Positions 8,199 to 16,814 of a DNA stretch of 43,902 nucleotides are shown in pieces; position 1 is the first letter of the stretch, and every line of letters starts with the position of its first letter. The stretch spans positions 30,757 to 74,658 of the forward strand of contig JAQUKM010000001.1 of the NCBI GenBank assembly GCA_028719125.1, written 5' to 3'. Below the pieces are notes generated by a model. It worked only from the letters and a program-made list of their open reading frames with translations. It had not been told where the DNA came from and searched no databases. Origin of the DNA: Minisyncoccota bacterium (GTDB lineage: Bacteria; Patescibacteriota; Minisyncoccia; UBA6257). The position numbers and the translations under genes are program-made.

Positions 8199-8375
8199 AT
8201 GACAAAAAAATTATTTCAGAAGAGATTAAAACAAACAAAGCAAGGTAAAATTATCCGACGTTCTAGCCACATCGGGCATACCAAAGCCAAAGAGCCAACA
8301 AAAGTTAAAAGAAGAAGACGAAGACCAATTGTGATGGAAAAACAAAAGAAAATCATCCTTCAGCATGCGCACTAA
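8199..8375 (+). CDS. rpmI: 50S ribosomal protein L35
   Basis: A 58-residue, very basic protein translated from ATG at 8199 (starting MTKKLFQKRLKQTKQGKIIR). The RLKQTKQGKIIRR block corresponds to the conserved RFKVTGSGKIKRR region of L35, followed by SHIGHTKAKEP and a run of arginines. Its identity is strongly supported by position between infC and rplT. The gap to infC is 13 bp, with no Shine-Dalgarno sequence. Confidence 0.93.
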   Translation: MTKKLFQKRLKQTKQGKIIRRSSHIGHTKAKEPTKVKRRRRRPIVMEKQKKIILQHAH

Positions 8376-8416
8376 AAAAGTTAACTAAAGTAATTTTTTA
8401 TTTATATTTTTAGGTC

Positions 8417-8761
8417 ATGACCAGAGTCAAAAGAGGCACTATTGCCCATAAAAGAAGAAAAAATCTTTTAAAGCAAACCAAGGGTTTTAAATATAGCCGC
8501 AAAAGCAAATATCGTTCGGCTAAAGAAGCAACTCTCCATGCCGGAACGCATGCTTTTAAAGACAGAAAAGTTAAAAAAAGAGAAATAAGAAAGCTTTGGC
8601 AAATTAAAATCAATGCCGCTTTAAAAGCGGAAGGTTTTAATTATAATCAGTTCATTAAAGGATTGAGAGATAAAAAAATTGCTGTTGACCGTAAAATTTT
8701 AGCTGAATTAGCCGAAAAACAGCCATCGGTTTTTAAAGAAATTATTAAAGAAGCTTTTTAA
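8417..8761 (+). CDS. rplT: 50S ribosomal protein L20
   Basis: L20 is an early assembly protein of the large subunit and, in other bacteria, the autogenous repressor of this operon. The 114-residue sequence begins MTRVKRGTIAHKRRKNLLKQ and contains the typical GFKYSRKSKYRSAKEATLHAG and the globular part LWQIKINAALKAEGFNYNQF. The 41-bp spacer from rpmI is AT-rich; I see no clear L20-binding fold there. Its stop overlaps the stop of the convergent AAA+ gene by 4 bases, with no terminator between them. Confidence 0.97.
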   Translation: MTRVKRGTIAHKRRKNLLKQTKGFKYSRKSKYRSAKEATLHAGTHAFKDRKVKKREIRKLWQIKINAALKAEGFNYNQFIKGLRDKKIAVDRKILAELAEKQPSVFKEIIKEAF

Positions 8762-11307
8762 GCAGCGGCTATTTTTGTTTTAATCTCTCCGTTTTCCAAA
8801 ACAAAATTTACTTTGCTATTAGGGCCGGTTTTTTCTTGCAAAATAGATTTAGCCAAACTATCTTTTATATAATGCCTGATTACCGAGTCTAAGGGTCTGG
8901 CGCCAAATATCGGGTTGTATCCTAATTGAGCTAATTTTTCAACCACTCCTTCATCAAAGAATAATTCTATTTTTTTATTTTTCATTAAAGAATTTGCTAA
9001 TTCTTTAAGTTTTAATTCTACTATTTCTTTTAGGTGTTCTTGAGTAAGAGGTCTAAAAACCACTACCTCGTTAAATCTGTTTAAAAGCTCCGGTTTAAAA
9101 TAATCAGTTAATTTCTTTTTTAATATTTCTGCTAACTTTTGGGTTTCTGTCCCTTTTTCTATCTCATCTTTAATAAAATCGGACAGGGCGTTGGAAGTGG
9201 CAATAATAATTGTGTTTGTAAAATCAATTATCTGCCCCAAGTTGTCAGTTAGCCTTCCTTCGTCAAAAAGAGCCAAAAAGATATTTAAAACATCGGGGTG
9301 AGCTTTTTCAAATTCATCCAAAAGAATTAAAGAAAAAGGATTATTCCTGGCTGCCTCGGTTAAAGCTCCATAACTACTTCCGTCAGGACTCCCAATAAAA
9401 CGATAGATGCTTTTCTTATCTTGATATTCAGCCATATCAAAACGGATCATTGTTTTCTCGCTGCCAAAATAAATTTCAGCCAAAGCTTTTGCTAACTCTG
9501 TCTTTCCAACGCCGGTTGGTCCCACAAAAAGAAAAACAGCAATCGGCTTATTAACATTACTTAAACCAGCGCGGTATTGCCTTAAAGCTGAAGCCACCAA
9601 CTGAACAGCCTCTTCCTGATTAATAAGCCGTTTATGAATAAGTTCTTCCAAGTTCAATAATTTTTCTCTCTCTTCGTCAGAAGAAATATCCAAAGGAATT
9701 TGGGTTTTTAAACTCACCAAATCCACTATATCTTGCTCAGTAACTATTTTCTTCTTGTTTCGGCGGGCACCTTCTATTGCTTCTGTCAAAAGCGATTCCG
9801 CTGAAGAAGGCAAAGGAACTGTTGTTAAAAATCTCTGGGCCAAAGCCACCGCTCTTTTAATCGCCTTAAAGCTAACTTTAACTTTTGTTTTGCGCTGTAA
9901 TTCCAAGGAGCGAAATGCTAAAAAAGCAATCGCCTCCTCGCTAGTTAATTCTTTTACTTTAATAATTTCGAAATTCTCCCTGATAATAGAATCTTCTTCC
10001 AAATAACGGCGATAATCTTCTGGTGTTGTTGCTCCAATAATTGGCACCCAAGCGGTATTTATCAGCGATTGAAAAGCATCTAAAGCGTTGTAACCTCCTT
10101 TTTGAGCCAAAGATTTATAATTATGAAACTGAGGCAGATAAAGAATAATATCCCTATTAAATAATAATTCTTTTGTGATTTTCGTTAAACGATTGAAAAC
10201 TTCCAAAGGCTCCTCAATATCTTCAAGAAGAGAAGAAAGGGAAAGGTTGATAAGACGATAATCTCTGATGGCTGGAGGAACTTTATCGTGCACTAAATTT
10301 AAAGCAAGATAAGAAACAATCGTTTCTTTCCCCACCCCATCTGGGCCTACAAGAAGTACATTACTCTTTCCTTCTCTTGTTAAAATATCCACTAAACTCT
10401 GGTATTCTTGCTGATGACCAATCATAATACCAATTTTTAGCTCTAAAGCTAACTCTGTAAAATCTATACCATAAAGATCTAACGTCGGTGTGGGCCTAGA
10501 AGTAAGAGAGCGATTAACTTTTATTCTTTTTGGTTGAAAAGTTATTTGTCTCTTGTCCGCCAAACCTTTTAATACTTCAATGCCTTTTTCCCGAGAAAGA
10601 CGATTCATTTCAAATGCCGTCACCAAATCGCTTTTCTCCAGATGGAAAAGATCAAAAACCGCAGCCACCCGCGGGTCTTCAGAAAAATAAAGAGACAGCA
10701 TTAAAGAGTCAATATTGATTGAATCTCTTTTAAGATTTACTGATTCAATAAATGCTTGGCGACAAACATTTTCTAAAAACAGCTCATAATTTTGGTCCGT
10801 TATCTTTTCCATCTGTTCTAGCTTTTCTTTCCGCAAATATTCCCTCATTTCTTCTATTTGTGAGGAAGAAATATCCAAAAAAGACAAAGTTTCCTCTATA
10901 TCTTCTTGGAAAAGAAGGATCAACAGTAAGGCTGACTCTAAAGATATTTTATAATTTATGGCTACATCCCTGCTTTCTAACAGAATGTCTCTTGCTTTTG
11001 GAAAAAGAAAATGCGCTAAATTCAGATTAGGTTTTGTTAAATTGTTCTCTGGGTAAGAAAACTCTGCCTGATTCTGCTTAATGAAAACATAGACAAAAAA
11101 TAAAAAAAGGATAATTGCTAAATTAGACCATCGTTCTATTTGAAGAATGATTAAGAAAAAAGAAAAAATTAATCCTAAATAAAGAAAAGCGCTAAAAATT
11201 ACTCTATATAAAAACCTCCTCCATCTAGGCCAAAAGAAAAAAGCATCTCTAAAATACAAGCTTCTTTCTGGTTTATTTTCTTTTTGTTTCATTTTCTCTT
11301 TTTTCAT
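8758..11307 (-). CDS. membrane-anchored ClpB/ClpC-like AAA+ protein with degenerate first ATPase domain
   Basis: A double-AAA+ protein of the Clp/Hsp100 type (849 residues). Two hydrophobic segments at about 33-57 and 60-78 anchor it in the membrane, unlike soluble ClpB/ClpC. Residues about 95-250 are helical and resemble a divergent Clp N-domain. D1 (about 290-530) has GPDGVGKE at 321-328 in place of GxxxxGK[ST], and ILYLPQFH (388-395) where Walker B should read ILFIDEIH, so the catalytic acidic pair is gone. GATT (sensor 1) remains at 425-428. D2 (about 555-849) is intact: Walker A GPTGVGKT 596-603, Walker B LILLDEFE 660-667, and a C-terminal NPIFGARPLDSVIRHYI lid domain. I see no ClpP-docking loop with confidence. 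The likely role is a membrane-tethered unfoldase powered by D2 only (inference). Confidence 0.88.
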   Translation of the reverse strand: MKKEKMKQKENKPERSLYFRDAFFFWPRWRRFLYRVIFSAFLYLGLIFSFFLIILQIERWSNLAIILFLFFVYVFIKQNQAEFSYPENNLTKPNLNLAHFLFPKARDILLESRDVAINYKISLESALLLILLFQEDIEETLSFLDISSSQIEEMREYLRKEKLEQMEKITDQNYELFLENVCRQAFIESVNLKRDSINIDSLMLSLYFSEDPRVAAVFDLFHLEKSDLVTAFEMNRLSREKGIEVLKGLADKRQITFQPKRIKVNRSLTSRPTPTLDLYGIDFTELALELKIGIMIGHQQEYQSLVDILTREGKSNVLLVGPDGVGKETIVSYLALNLVHDKVPPAIRDYRLINLSLSSLLEDIEEPLEVFNRLTKITKELLFNRDIILYLPQFHNYKSLAQKGGYNALDAFQSLINTAWVPIIGATTPEDYRRYLEEDSIIRENFEIIKVKELTSEEAIAFLAFRSLELQRKTKVKVSFKAIKRAVALAQRFLTTVPLPSSAESLLTEAIEGARRNKKKIVTEQDIVDLVSLKTQIPLDISSDEEREKLLNLEELIHKRLINQEEAVQLVASALRQYRAGLSNVNKPIAVFLFVGPTGVGKTELAKALAEIYFGSEKTMIRFDMAEYQDKKSIYRFIGSPDGSSYGALTEAARNNPFSLILLDEFEKAHPDVLNIFLALFDEGRLTDNLGQIIDFTNTIIIATSNALSDFIKDEIEKGTETQKLAEILKKKLTDYFKPELLNRFNEVVVFRPLTQEHLKEIVELKLKELANSLMKNKKIELFFDEGVVEKLAQLGYNPIFGARPLDSVIRHYIKDSLAKSILQEKTGPNSKVNFVLENGEIKTKIAAA

Positions 11308-11318
11308 AGTAATTTACA

Positions 11319-11660
11319 TCAAATTGTTTTAAAAATCAGATAAAAAGGCAAACAGAGCCAGCAAACATAAACAGCTCCAAAAGCAAGAGTCAATAAAATC
11401 AATACAATTCCTCCAAAGATTATTTTGATTATCCGGTAAGGAATACTTAATAAATATGCCGGCAGAGAATATTCCTGCCAGAGAGGAATCAGAAAATAGC
11501 GAATATTTATAATCAAACCCACCTTATGTTCTAATTTGGTAAATAGATTTTGGTAAGTTTTTAAAAGCAAACGATGACCACCTATAAAATAGGTCTTAAC
11601 AAAATCTAGGATATAAAAGCCAAGTTTTTGGAAAAAATAGCCTAATAATGTTTGCTCCAT
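11319..11660 (-). CDS. small membrane protein of unknown function, between endoQ and the AAA+ gene
   Basis: I do not recognise this 113-residue protein. It is rich in aromatic and basic residues. Its C-terminal third (about residues 78-110) is strongly hydrophobic and could form one long or two short membrane spans; an amphipathic stretch with two histidines precedes it. It starts at ATG, 16 bp after the upstream nuclease gene, and ends 11 bp before the membrane AAA+ gene. The three genes are thus very probably one transcription unit. A role as membrane partner or adaptor of the AAA+ protein is a guess from position only. Confidence 0.7.
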   Translation of the reverse strand: MEQTLLGYFFQKLGFYILDFVKTYFIGGHRLLLKTYQNLFTKLEHKVGLIINIRYFLIPLWQEYSLPAYLLSIPYRIIKIIFGGIVLILLTLAFGAVYVCWLCLPFYLIFKTI

Positions 11661-11676
11661 ATTAAAAAAACTTTCA

Positions 11677-12933
11677 CTAAAAAAGTTTACTTTGCAAAAT
11701 TGACCCTTCTTTATTTTCTTGGAATATCCTTACTTTGCCGTACTCACCATCATAACCAGGCTCTATAATCAACTCACCTTTCCTCACTTTATCTATCCCC
11801 TCGGCGATTTCAGGAAGAGTAAAAGCGTTTAATTCAGACAAAGGAACATCTAAAAGAATATTTAACTCATTAGAAAATCTCTGAATTAAATTTTGATAAT
11901 GTTGGGCTACTGTTTTGGTATGAGGCTGAACTCCTAAAGATTGCGCAATAATCTCCACTAGAGGCACTAAATTTTTATAAGGAATAGCATTCTGCGGTTT
12001 AAAATTTAACTCTCTGTCTGCCAATTCATCAACACGCGATAAAACTCCAATAGTTAATTCCCTTCCGCATTTGGGACAAATTCCTTTAACTTTTTTTGTC
12101 TCTTGAGGCGACATTCTGACTTGGCACAAACGATGACCATCATAATGATATTTTCCTTCTTCAGGGAAAAACTCAATAGTATATAAAAATCTTGATTTAT
12201 CTTTTTTAATGATGGCATCTCTCATAGCGGTATAATTAAAATCAATGTCAAAAACATTGGCTTCTCTTCCTAAATTTGAAGGAGAATGAGCGTCAGAATT
12301 AGAAATTAAACTGAACCTATCTAAACTTGAAAGACGCCAGTTCATTAAGGGATTACTGCTCAAACCTGTTTCTAAACCAGCGATGTATTTGACATTTTCC
12401 CCAAAGGCCTCCTCCAAACTGTCAAAACCTGACATTGAGCCGAGAATGCCGAACCAAGGCGTCCAGATATGCGCCGGCGCAAATAAACCTTCTGGTTCTA
12501 TTGACATAACAATTTTTAAAAGTTCCTCCGAATCCATCCCTAAAATGGGGCGGCCATCTGACTTAAGGTTACCCTGCCAGGAGAGCCGGTTGTTTATCTT
12601 TTCTGCTGATTCTAAGGAAGGCAAAATGATTAAATTGTGAACTCGGCGTCCTTTTCCAGCTCGGGTATAAATATTGGAGATTTCGCCTGTAATAACAAAT
12701 CTTACCTTATCCCTTGTTTTTTCACTTAAATTTTTTATTCTGTAAAATCCTTGTTCTGCTGGCTCTAATTTATTCTTTAATCCTTGAAACCATTCCGGAT
12801 GAGTAAAATCCCCTGTTCCCACTACAGTAATGCCTTTTTCCTGAGCTGACTTGTAAATATGTTCCAAATCCATATCCTGCGAAGTAGCCCGGGAATATTT
12901 AGAATGAATGTGAAAATCAGCAATAATTTTCAT
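11677..12933 (-). CDS. endonuclease Q-like PHP-domain nuclease
   Basis: EndoQ cleaves DNA 5' of deaminated bases (uracil, hypoxanthine) and abasic sites; it is known from Thermococcales and some bacteria. The N-terminal PHP metal site is visible as ADFHIHSKYSRATS (residues 5-18), GTGDFTHP (39-46), TGEIS (82-86), PAHIWTPW (153-160) and NSDAHS (212-217). A zinc knuckle is formed by H267, C270, C286 and C289, followed by the family segment TIGVLSRVDELADR. The C-terminal helical region completes a length (418) typical of EndoQ. A histidinol-phosphatase or a plain PHP phosphoesterase is less likely because of the zinc knuckle and the long C-terminus. It leads a probable three-gene operon. Confidence 0.85.
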   Translation of the reverse strand: MKIIADFHIHSKYSRATSQDMDLEHIYKSAQEKGITVVGTGDFTHPEWFQGLKNKLEPAEQGFYRIKNLSEKTRDKVRFVITGEISNIYTRAGKGRRVHNLIILPSLESAEKINNRLSWQGNLKSDGRPILGMDSEELLKIVMSIEPEGLFAPAHIWTPWFGILGSMSGFDSLEEAFGENVKYIAGLETGLSSNPLMNWRLSSLDRFSLISNSDAHSPSNLGREANVFDIDFNYTAMRDAIIKKDKSRFLYTIEFFPEEGKYHYDGHRLCQVRMSPQETKKVKGICPKCGRELTIGVLSRVDELADRELNFKPQNAIPYKNLVPLVEIIAQSLGVQPHTKTVAQHYQNLIQRFSNELNILLDVPLSELNAFTLPEIAEGIDKVRKGELIIEPGYDGEYGKVRIFQENKEGSILQSKLF

Positions 12934-12960
12934 AATGAAACTTTTCTTTTGAACTTATCG

Positions 12961-13032
12961 TCCCCCTACGAGGAATCGAACCTCGATCGTAGACTCCGGA
13001 GGCCTACATTCTGTCCATTAAACTATAGGGGG
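12961..13032 (-). tRNA. tRNA-Arg (anticodon CCG)
   Basis: On the minus strand, CCCCCTA pairs with TAGGGGG as acceptor. The D stem is GTTT/GAAT. The anticodon stem TAGGC/GTCTA has the 7-base loop CTCCGGA, giving anticodon CCG. The T arm is CGAGG-TTCGATT-CCTCG. The discriminator is A at 12961. CCA is not encoded (the genome continues CGA), so a CCA-adding enzyme is needed. Confidence 0.95.
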
Positions 13033-13041
13033 AATTTTTAA

Positions 13042-14205
13042 TTAGTAGACTAAAAATGTTTGGCATAGGGCTCCGACAATAAAAGCCGTTATAAGAATTG
13101 CCATTACCACCGTATTTAAAGGCACTTGATAAGGCGGTTCTAAATCACTGTGCTCTTTTGCTTTTTTCAAAACCGAAAGAATCATTATCCCTTCAAAACC
13201 TCCCAGCATTCCACCAGTAAAAGATATTAATCTTATTAAATTTTCTAACCGTAGAAAATAAACCAGTAAAGGTCCAGCAATGACAAGCAAATGGCTAATA
13301 AAAGAGGACCACTCAAAATCATTAATAAAACTATTTTTAATGTATGAAGCGAAGATTAAATACGAAGTGACTACTGCCAAAAATCCCAATCCAGCGCCTA
13401 ATAAAATAATGCTATTCCCTAAAACGCCTTTTAATCCTTGAATTGCTTCAAGAGTTGTGCTCTCGCCACTGACCCCAACTACGGCAATCATAAAACCCAA
13501 ATAGCAGAGAGCGGGAATTATTGTGCCGATAGCAATAACCTGCTTCAACTTTTTTTTATCCGCCCCTCTTTTTTCTAAAATCTTTGCCGCTTCCGGAACA
13601 GCCACCATTCCATTAAGGGCGTAAAAAATTGCTCCATAAGGAATCAGCCAGCCCCATTGGTTTTTGAAATTAAAGAAATTTAAATTTTCTGTTTTAAAAT
13701 GCGGCAAAGCGAAAATAATAATGGCAAAAAACAAAAAGAGAAGAAGAAAGGATAAATAAAAATTAATTTTTGAAAGTTTGTTGCCGTCGGTTAAAACAAC
13801 TAAACTTAAACAAACCCAGAGAAAAACAACTAAAAGTCCTGCTGGAAAAACGTTGTCTGGAAAAAAGAAATCAATTATTACCCCCAAAAACTGGCTGCCT
13901 AAAAGGAGATAAATTAAAAGGGAAAAAGCAAAAGTTAAAAAAGTGGTTAAAAGAACAAATTTTTTTGCTGGCGGATTTAAGTAATGACCGACATATCCCG
14001 GCAGGCGAAAATCGCCTTTTGTTCTTAAAACTACTTCCCCAAAACTTAAATGAAGAAAAATGATTATGAAGCTGACAATAATTAACCAGCCTATTGTGAT
14101 GATAAAACCCGAATTAACAGCTATATAAGGCAAGGTAAAAACACCAGCGCCAACAATTGTTCCCACCAAAACAGCGATAGCTTCGGGTACAGCCAATTTG
14201 GCCAT
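13042..14205 (-). CDS. amino-acid permease, aromatic/hydroxy amino-acid type (APC superfamily)
   Basis: A 387-residue polytopic membrane protein with about eleven hydrophobic segments. The N-terminal VLVGTIVGAGVFTLPYIAVNSG (residues about 12-33) is the substrate-site helix 1 typical of the Trp/Tyr permease and related APC families, including the unwound GAG motif. The segment AIFYALNGMVAVPEAAKIL around residue 192 matches the corresponding helix 6 region. It probably imports amino acids with protons or sodium, fitting an organism that may depend on uptake; the substrate cannot be told. It lies 9 bp upstream (5') of tRNA-Arg on the same strand. Confidence 0.85.
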   Translation of the reverse strand: MAKLAVPEAIAVLVGTIVGAGVFTLPYIAVNSGFIITIGWLIIVSFIIIFLHLSFGEVVLRTKGDFRLPGYVGHYLNPPAKKFVLLTTFLTFAFSLLIYLLLGSQFLGVIIDFFFPDNVFPAGLLVVFLWVCLSLVVLTDGNKLSKINFYLSFLLLFLFFAIIIFALPHFKTENLNFFNFKNQWGWLIPYGAIFYALNGMVAVPEAAKILEKRGADKKKLKQVIAIGTIIPALCYLGFMIAVVGVSGESTTLEAIQGLKGVLGNSIILLGAGLGFLAVVTSYLIFASYIKNSFINDFEWSSFISHLLVIAGPLLVYFLRLENLIRLISFTGGMLGGFEGIMILSVLKKAKEHSDLEPPYQVPLNTVVMAILITAFIVGALCQTFLVY

Positions 14206-14230
14206 TGTTAATGAAAATTATTAGAGTTCT

Positions 14231-14485
14231 CTACGAAAGAATTAAATAAACCTCATCACCCTCTTTTACTTTCTGATCTACTTTGAGACCGATAGCATCT
14301 CCTTTTTTCGCTTTTTCTACATCCTGACGGTCTATTTGCATTGAACTTACGTCTTGCTCAAAATCAGTGCTATGGCCTTTAATATGAACCCTATCACCCT
14401 TTTTGAGCCCATCAGTTAGCTCAATAATAGCCACTCCAATCTTGTTAAAATAATGGGTAATTTTTCCGATAAGTTTTTCTTCCAT
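14231..14485 (-). CDS. small EF-Tu domain II-like protein
   Basis: An 84-residue stand-alone beta-barrel resembling domain II of translational GTPases: GKITHYFNKIGVAIIELTDGLKKGDRVHIKG at the N-terminus and KKGDAIGLKVDQKVKEGDEVYLI at the C-terminus. There is no G domain. Similar small 'elongation factor-like' proteins occur in archaea and some bacteria, often near RNA-modification or U32 peptidase genes. The function is unknown. It lies 82 bp after rtcB; that gap holds a possible extended -10 (TGGTATTAT, minus strand), so it may also be transcribed on its own. Confidence 0.7.
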   Translation of the reverse strand: MEEKLIGKITHYFNKIGVAIIELTDGLKKGDRVHIKGHSTDFEQDVSSMQIDRQDVEKAKKGDAIGLKVDQKVKEGDEVYLILS

Positions 14486-14567
14486 AATAATTTTTATTTA
14501 ATGGTTTTTAATCGACCTTTCTTAATAATACCACAAAAATAAGAGCATAAAAAGAAGGCCAAAAAGC

Positions 14568-16010
14568 TTACTCTCCTTTTATCACTGCCAAGGGTATTAA
14601 CTTTGCCACTTTTTTTGCTAAACCGGCTTTTTCCACCGCGGTTACTACTTCATTAATGTCTTTATATGCCTGAGGCGATTCTTCAGTTAATCCCCGCAAA
14701 CTTTGGCACTTTACAATAATCCCTTTTCCTTCCAATTCTCTGATTAATTCTGACGGGCTTATACTTTTCGTAGCTTGGTGCCGAGACATCGCCCTCCCTG
14801 CCCCGTGGCAAACTGTATAAAAAGCATCAGCAGACTCTTCTGTGCCTGACAAAACAAAAGAAGCAGTCCCCATAGTGCCGGGAATAAGAACTGGCTGGCC
14901 ACTAGAGCGGTATTTTTCCGGCACCTCGGAGTGTCCCGGAGGAAAAGCCCGGGTTGCCCCTTTGCGATGAACAATTAATTTCATCTTCTCTCCATCTATC
15001 TGGTGTTCTTCTACCTTTGCTATATTATGAGCTACATCATAAAGCAATTTCAAATTTATTTTTTTTGAGATAACTTTTTGCCAGCCATAACGAAGATAGT
15101 AGGTAATCATCTGCCTATTAGCCCAAGCAAAATTACAACTAGCATTCATTGCCTTAAAAAATCTCTGACCCTCTGGAGAATTAAAAGGGACGCAAGCCAA
15201 TTCTCTATCTGGCAATTCTATTCCATATCGGCTTAAAGCCCCTATTATCACTTTCAGATAATCTGTGCAATTTTGATGGCCCAAACCCCGAGAACCGGTG
15301 TGAATCATTATCACCACTTGATTCTTAAATAGACCAAAAACTTTAGCGATTTCTTCATCATAAATTTCCGCCACTTTTTGAATTTCGGTAAAATGGTTGC
15401 CTGAACCGAGGGTACCTACTTGATCTCCGCCTCTTCTTTTCGCTAAATCAGAAACAAGAGAAGCATCAGCTTCTTCTATTCGTCCGCCAGCTTCGCAATT
15501 TTCAATATCTTCTTTTTCGCCATAGCCCTTTTCCACTAAATACCTAGCGCCTCCTTCTAAAATCCTATTCATCTCACTAGCGCTTAATTTGGTTTTTCTT
15601 CCCTTACCTAATCCTGAAGGAATTTCTTTTTGTATTTCCGAAGCCAAATTTTCTAAATGAGAGATGACTTCTCTTTCTTCGCATTCTGACTTCAACAACC
15701 TGCAACCACAATTCTCGTCGTAACCCACAAAGCCGGGAGAAATAACCCCATTAGAAAGTCTCATTGCCCCGACGCCGCCAATGGGTACTCCATATCCCGA
15801 ATGAATATCAGGCATTGCCAGAGCATATTTTACAATGCCAGGTATTGTCGTCGTATTAACCAATTGAATTAATGCTTCGTCTTCTGTCTCTTCAATCAGC
15901 TTTTTTGAAGCGTAAATTCTTGCCGGCACCCGCATATCATTTCTAAAAGAACGGGGAATCTCCCAAAGATAGTCGGTTAATTTGATTATTTGAGGTCTAT
16001 TAAACATCAA
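14568..16010 (-). CDS. rtcB: RNA 3'-phosphate ligase RtcB
   Basis: RtcB joins RNA 2',3'-cyclic-phosphate or 3'-phosphate ends to 5'-OH ends using GTP and Mn2+. It seals spliced tRNAs and repairs cleaved RNAs. All metal and guanylylation residues expected from the Pyrococcus enzyme can be placed: D98 and C101 in GYDENCGCR, H206 in GSGNHF, H237 in IHTGSRG, H328 in VAHNI, and the guanylate-accepting H402 in CHGAGR. The length (480) is normal. The start at 16010 overlaps the archease gene by 11 bases, so the ligase and its activator are translationally coupled. Confidence 0.97.
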   Translation of the reverse strand: MMFNRPQIIKLTDYLWEIPRSFRNDMRVPARIYASKKLIEETEDEALIQLVNTTTIPGIVKYALAMPDIHSGYGVPIGGVGAMRLSNGVISPGFVGYDENCGCRLLKSECEEREVISHLENLASEIQKEIPSGLGKGRKTKLSASEMNRILEGGARYLVEKGYGEKEDIENCEAGGRIEEADASLVSDLAKRRGGDQVGTLGSGNHFTEIQKVAEIYDEEIAKVFGLFKNQVVIMIHTGSRGLGHQNCTDYLKVIIGALSRYGIELPDRELACVPFNSPEGQRFFKAMNASCNFAWANRQMITYYLRYGWQKVISKKINLKLLYDVAHNIAKVEEHQIDGEKMKLIVHRKGATRAFPPGHSEVPEKYRSSGQPVLIPGTMGTASFVLSGTEESADAFYTVCHGAGRAMSRHQATKSISPSELIRELEGKGIIVKCQSLRGLTEESPQAYKDINEVVTAVEKAGLAKKVAKLIPLAVIKGE

Positions 16011-16419
16011 AAAGTATTATTGCCTCCCAAAGGCCTTTTTTATTTTGAAAAATCTCTAAACCGTAATAAGTTACCGCTTTTATCTCTTCCTTAAATTCTT
16101 CAATTTTTTGACCCTTTATTACGCCCCTAATTTTTTGCTCTGTCAACTCTTTTATTTCTATTTCTGGAAAAACTGAATGATAAATATCTGTCAAAGCCAA
16201 AACCTCATTTAAAAAATCCACTAATAAACTATTTTCTTCTGGGGCGGAAACTTTAATTTGTTTCTTAATTGACTTTTCGTCTTTCTTAATATTTTCCTGG
16301 CCGGCTATTATTAAAGCCATTCCCTTTAAGGCTCCTTGAAATAAATCTTTTTTTGAGGAAGCGGTGATTTTTAATCTTATATCTGCCGGGTGTTCTAAAA
16401 CACTAATTTGATAGCTCAT
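16000..16419 (-). CDS. archease, RtcB activator
   Basis: Archease accelerates RtcB guanylylation and allows multiple turnover. The 139-residue sequence has the family N-terminus EHPADIRLKITASSKKDLFQ (canonical H[TS]AD), the central SLLVDFLNEVLAL and the C-terminal IKAVTYYGLEIFQ...WEAIILFDV, whose acidic end coordinates metal. It is placed directly before and overlaps rtcB. The gene begins downstream of the hairpin at 16468-16501. Confidence 0.93.
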   Translation of the reverse strand: MSYQISVLEHPADIRLKITASSKKDLFQGALKGMALIIAGQENIKKDEKSIKKQIKVSAPEENSLLVDFLNEVLALTDIYHSVFPEIEIKELTEQKIRGVIKGQKIEEFKEEIKAVTYYGLEIFQNKKGLWEAIILFDV

Positions 16420-16467
16420 TTACTTATTCTTTTTATTATTCTATCAAAAAGACGCCCTTCTATCAAG

Positions 16468-16501
16468 AAAAAAAGCGGATTAATAAATTAATCCGCTTTT
16501 T
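16468..16501 (-). terminator. rho-independent terminator after the ATP-cone gene
   Basis: A perfect 10-bp inverted repeat, GCGGATTAAT (16475-16484) and ATTAATCCGC (16487-16496), with a 2-base loop is flanked by an A run and a T run. It terminates the minus-strand polX-ATP-cone unit and is symmetric enough to work in both directions. It separates that unit from archease-rtcB. Confidence 0.85.
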
Positions 16502-16525
16502 CCCGCCAAATCGGAGAAAAAACTA

Positions 16526-16801
16526 TTAACTTTTAGTCGCTTCATAACTTCGCCAAGCATCCGCAGTCTCCGAAGAAATAATATCTAATTCAGAAAGAAT
16601 TTTATCCCTCAATTCAATGCTCTTTACTGATTTTTCTTCGCCAAAAGCCTCCGAAATTTTATTTACTACTGCCTTTGCCAATTCTTCCTGCTTAATTTCA
16701 TCAAGACCGGCCTGAGAAGAAGCGGCTCTCACAGCGTTTTTGATTTTTTCTTCATCAAATGGCTCTTCCTGACCTCCTTTTTTAATTACAATTTCAACCA
16801 T
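16526..16801 (-). CDS. stand-alone ATP-cone domain protein
   Basis: This 91-residue protein consists of a single ATP-cone fold: EIVIKKGGQEEPFDEEKIKNAV at the start and SIELRDKILSELD followed by an ADAWRSYEATK-like end. ATP-cones bind ATP/dATP and usually sit at the N-terminus of ribonucleotide reductases or in NrdR. Here there is no zinc ribbon and no reductase. It begins 13 bp after polX and ends before a strong terminator, so it is co-transcribed with polX. A nucleotide-sensing role linked to DNA repair is only an inference. Confidence 0.8.
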   Translation of the reverse strand: MVEIVIKKGGQEEPFDEEKIKNAVRAASSQAGLDEIKQEELAKAVVNKISEAFGEEKSVKSIELRDKILSELDIISSETADAWRSYEATKS

Positions 16802-16814
16802 ATTTTTTGTTTTT

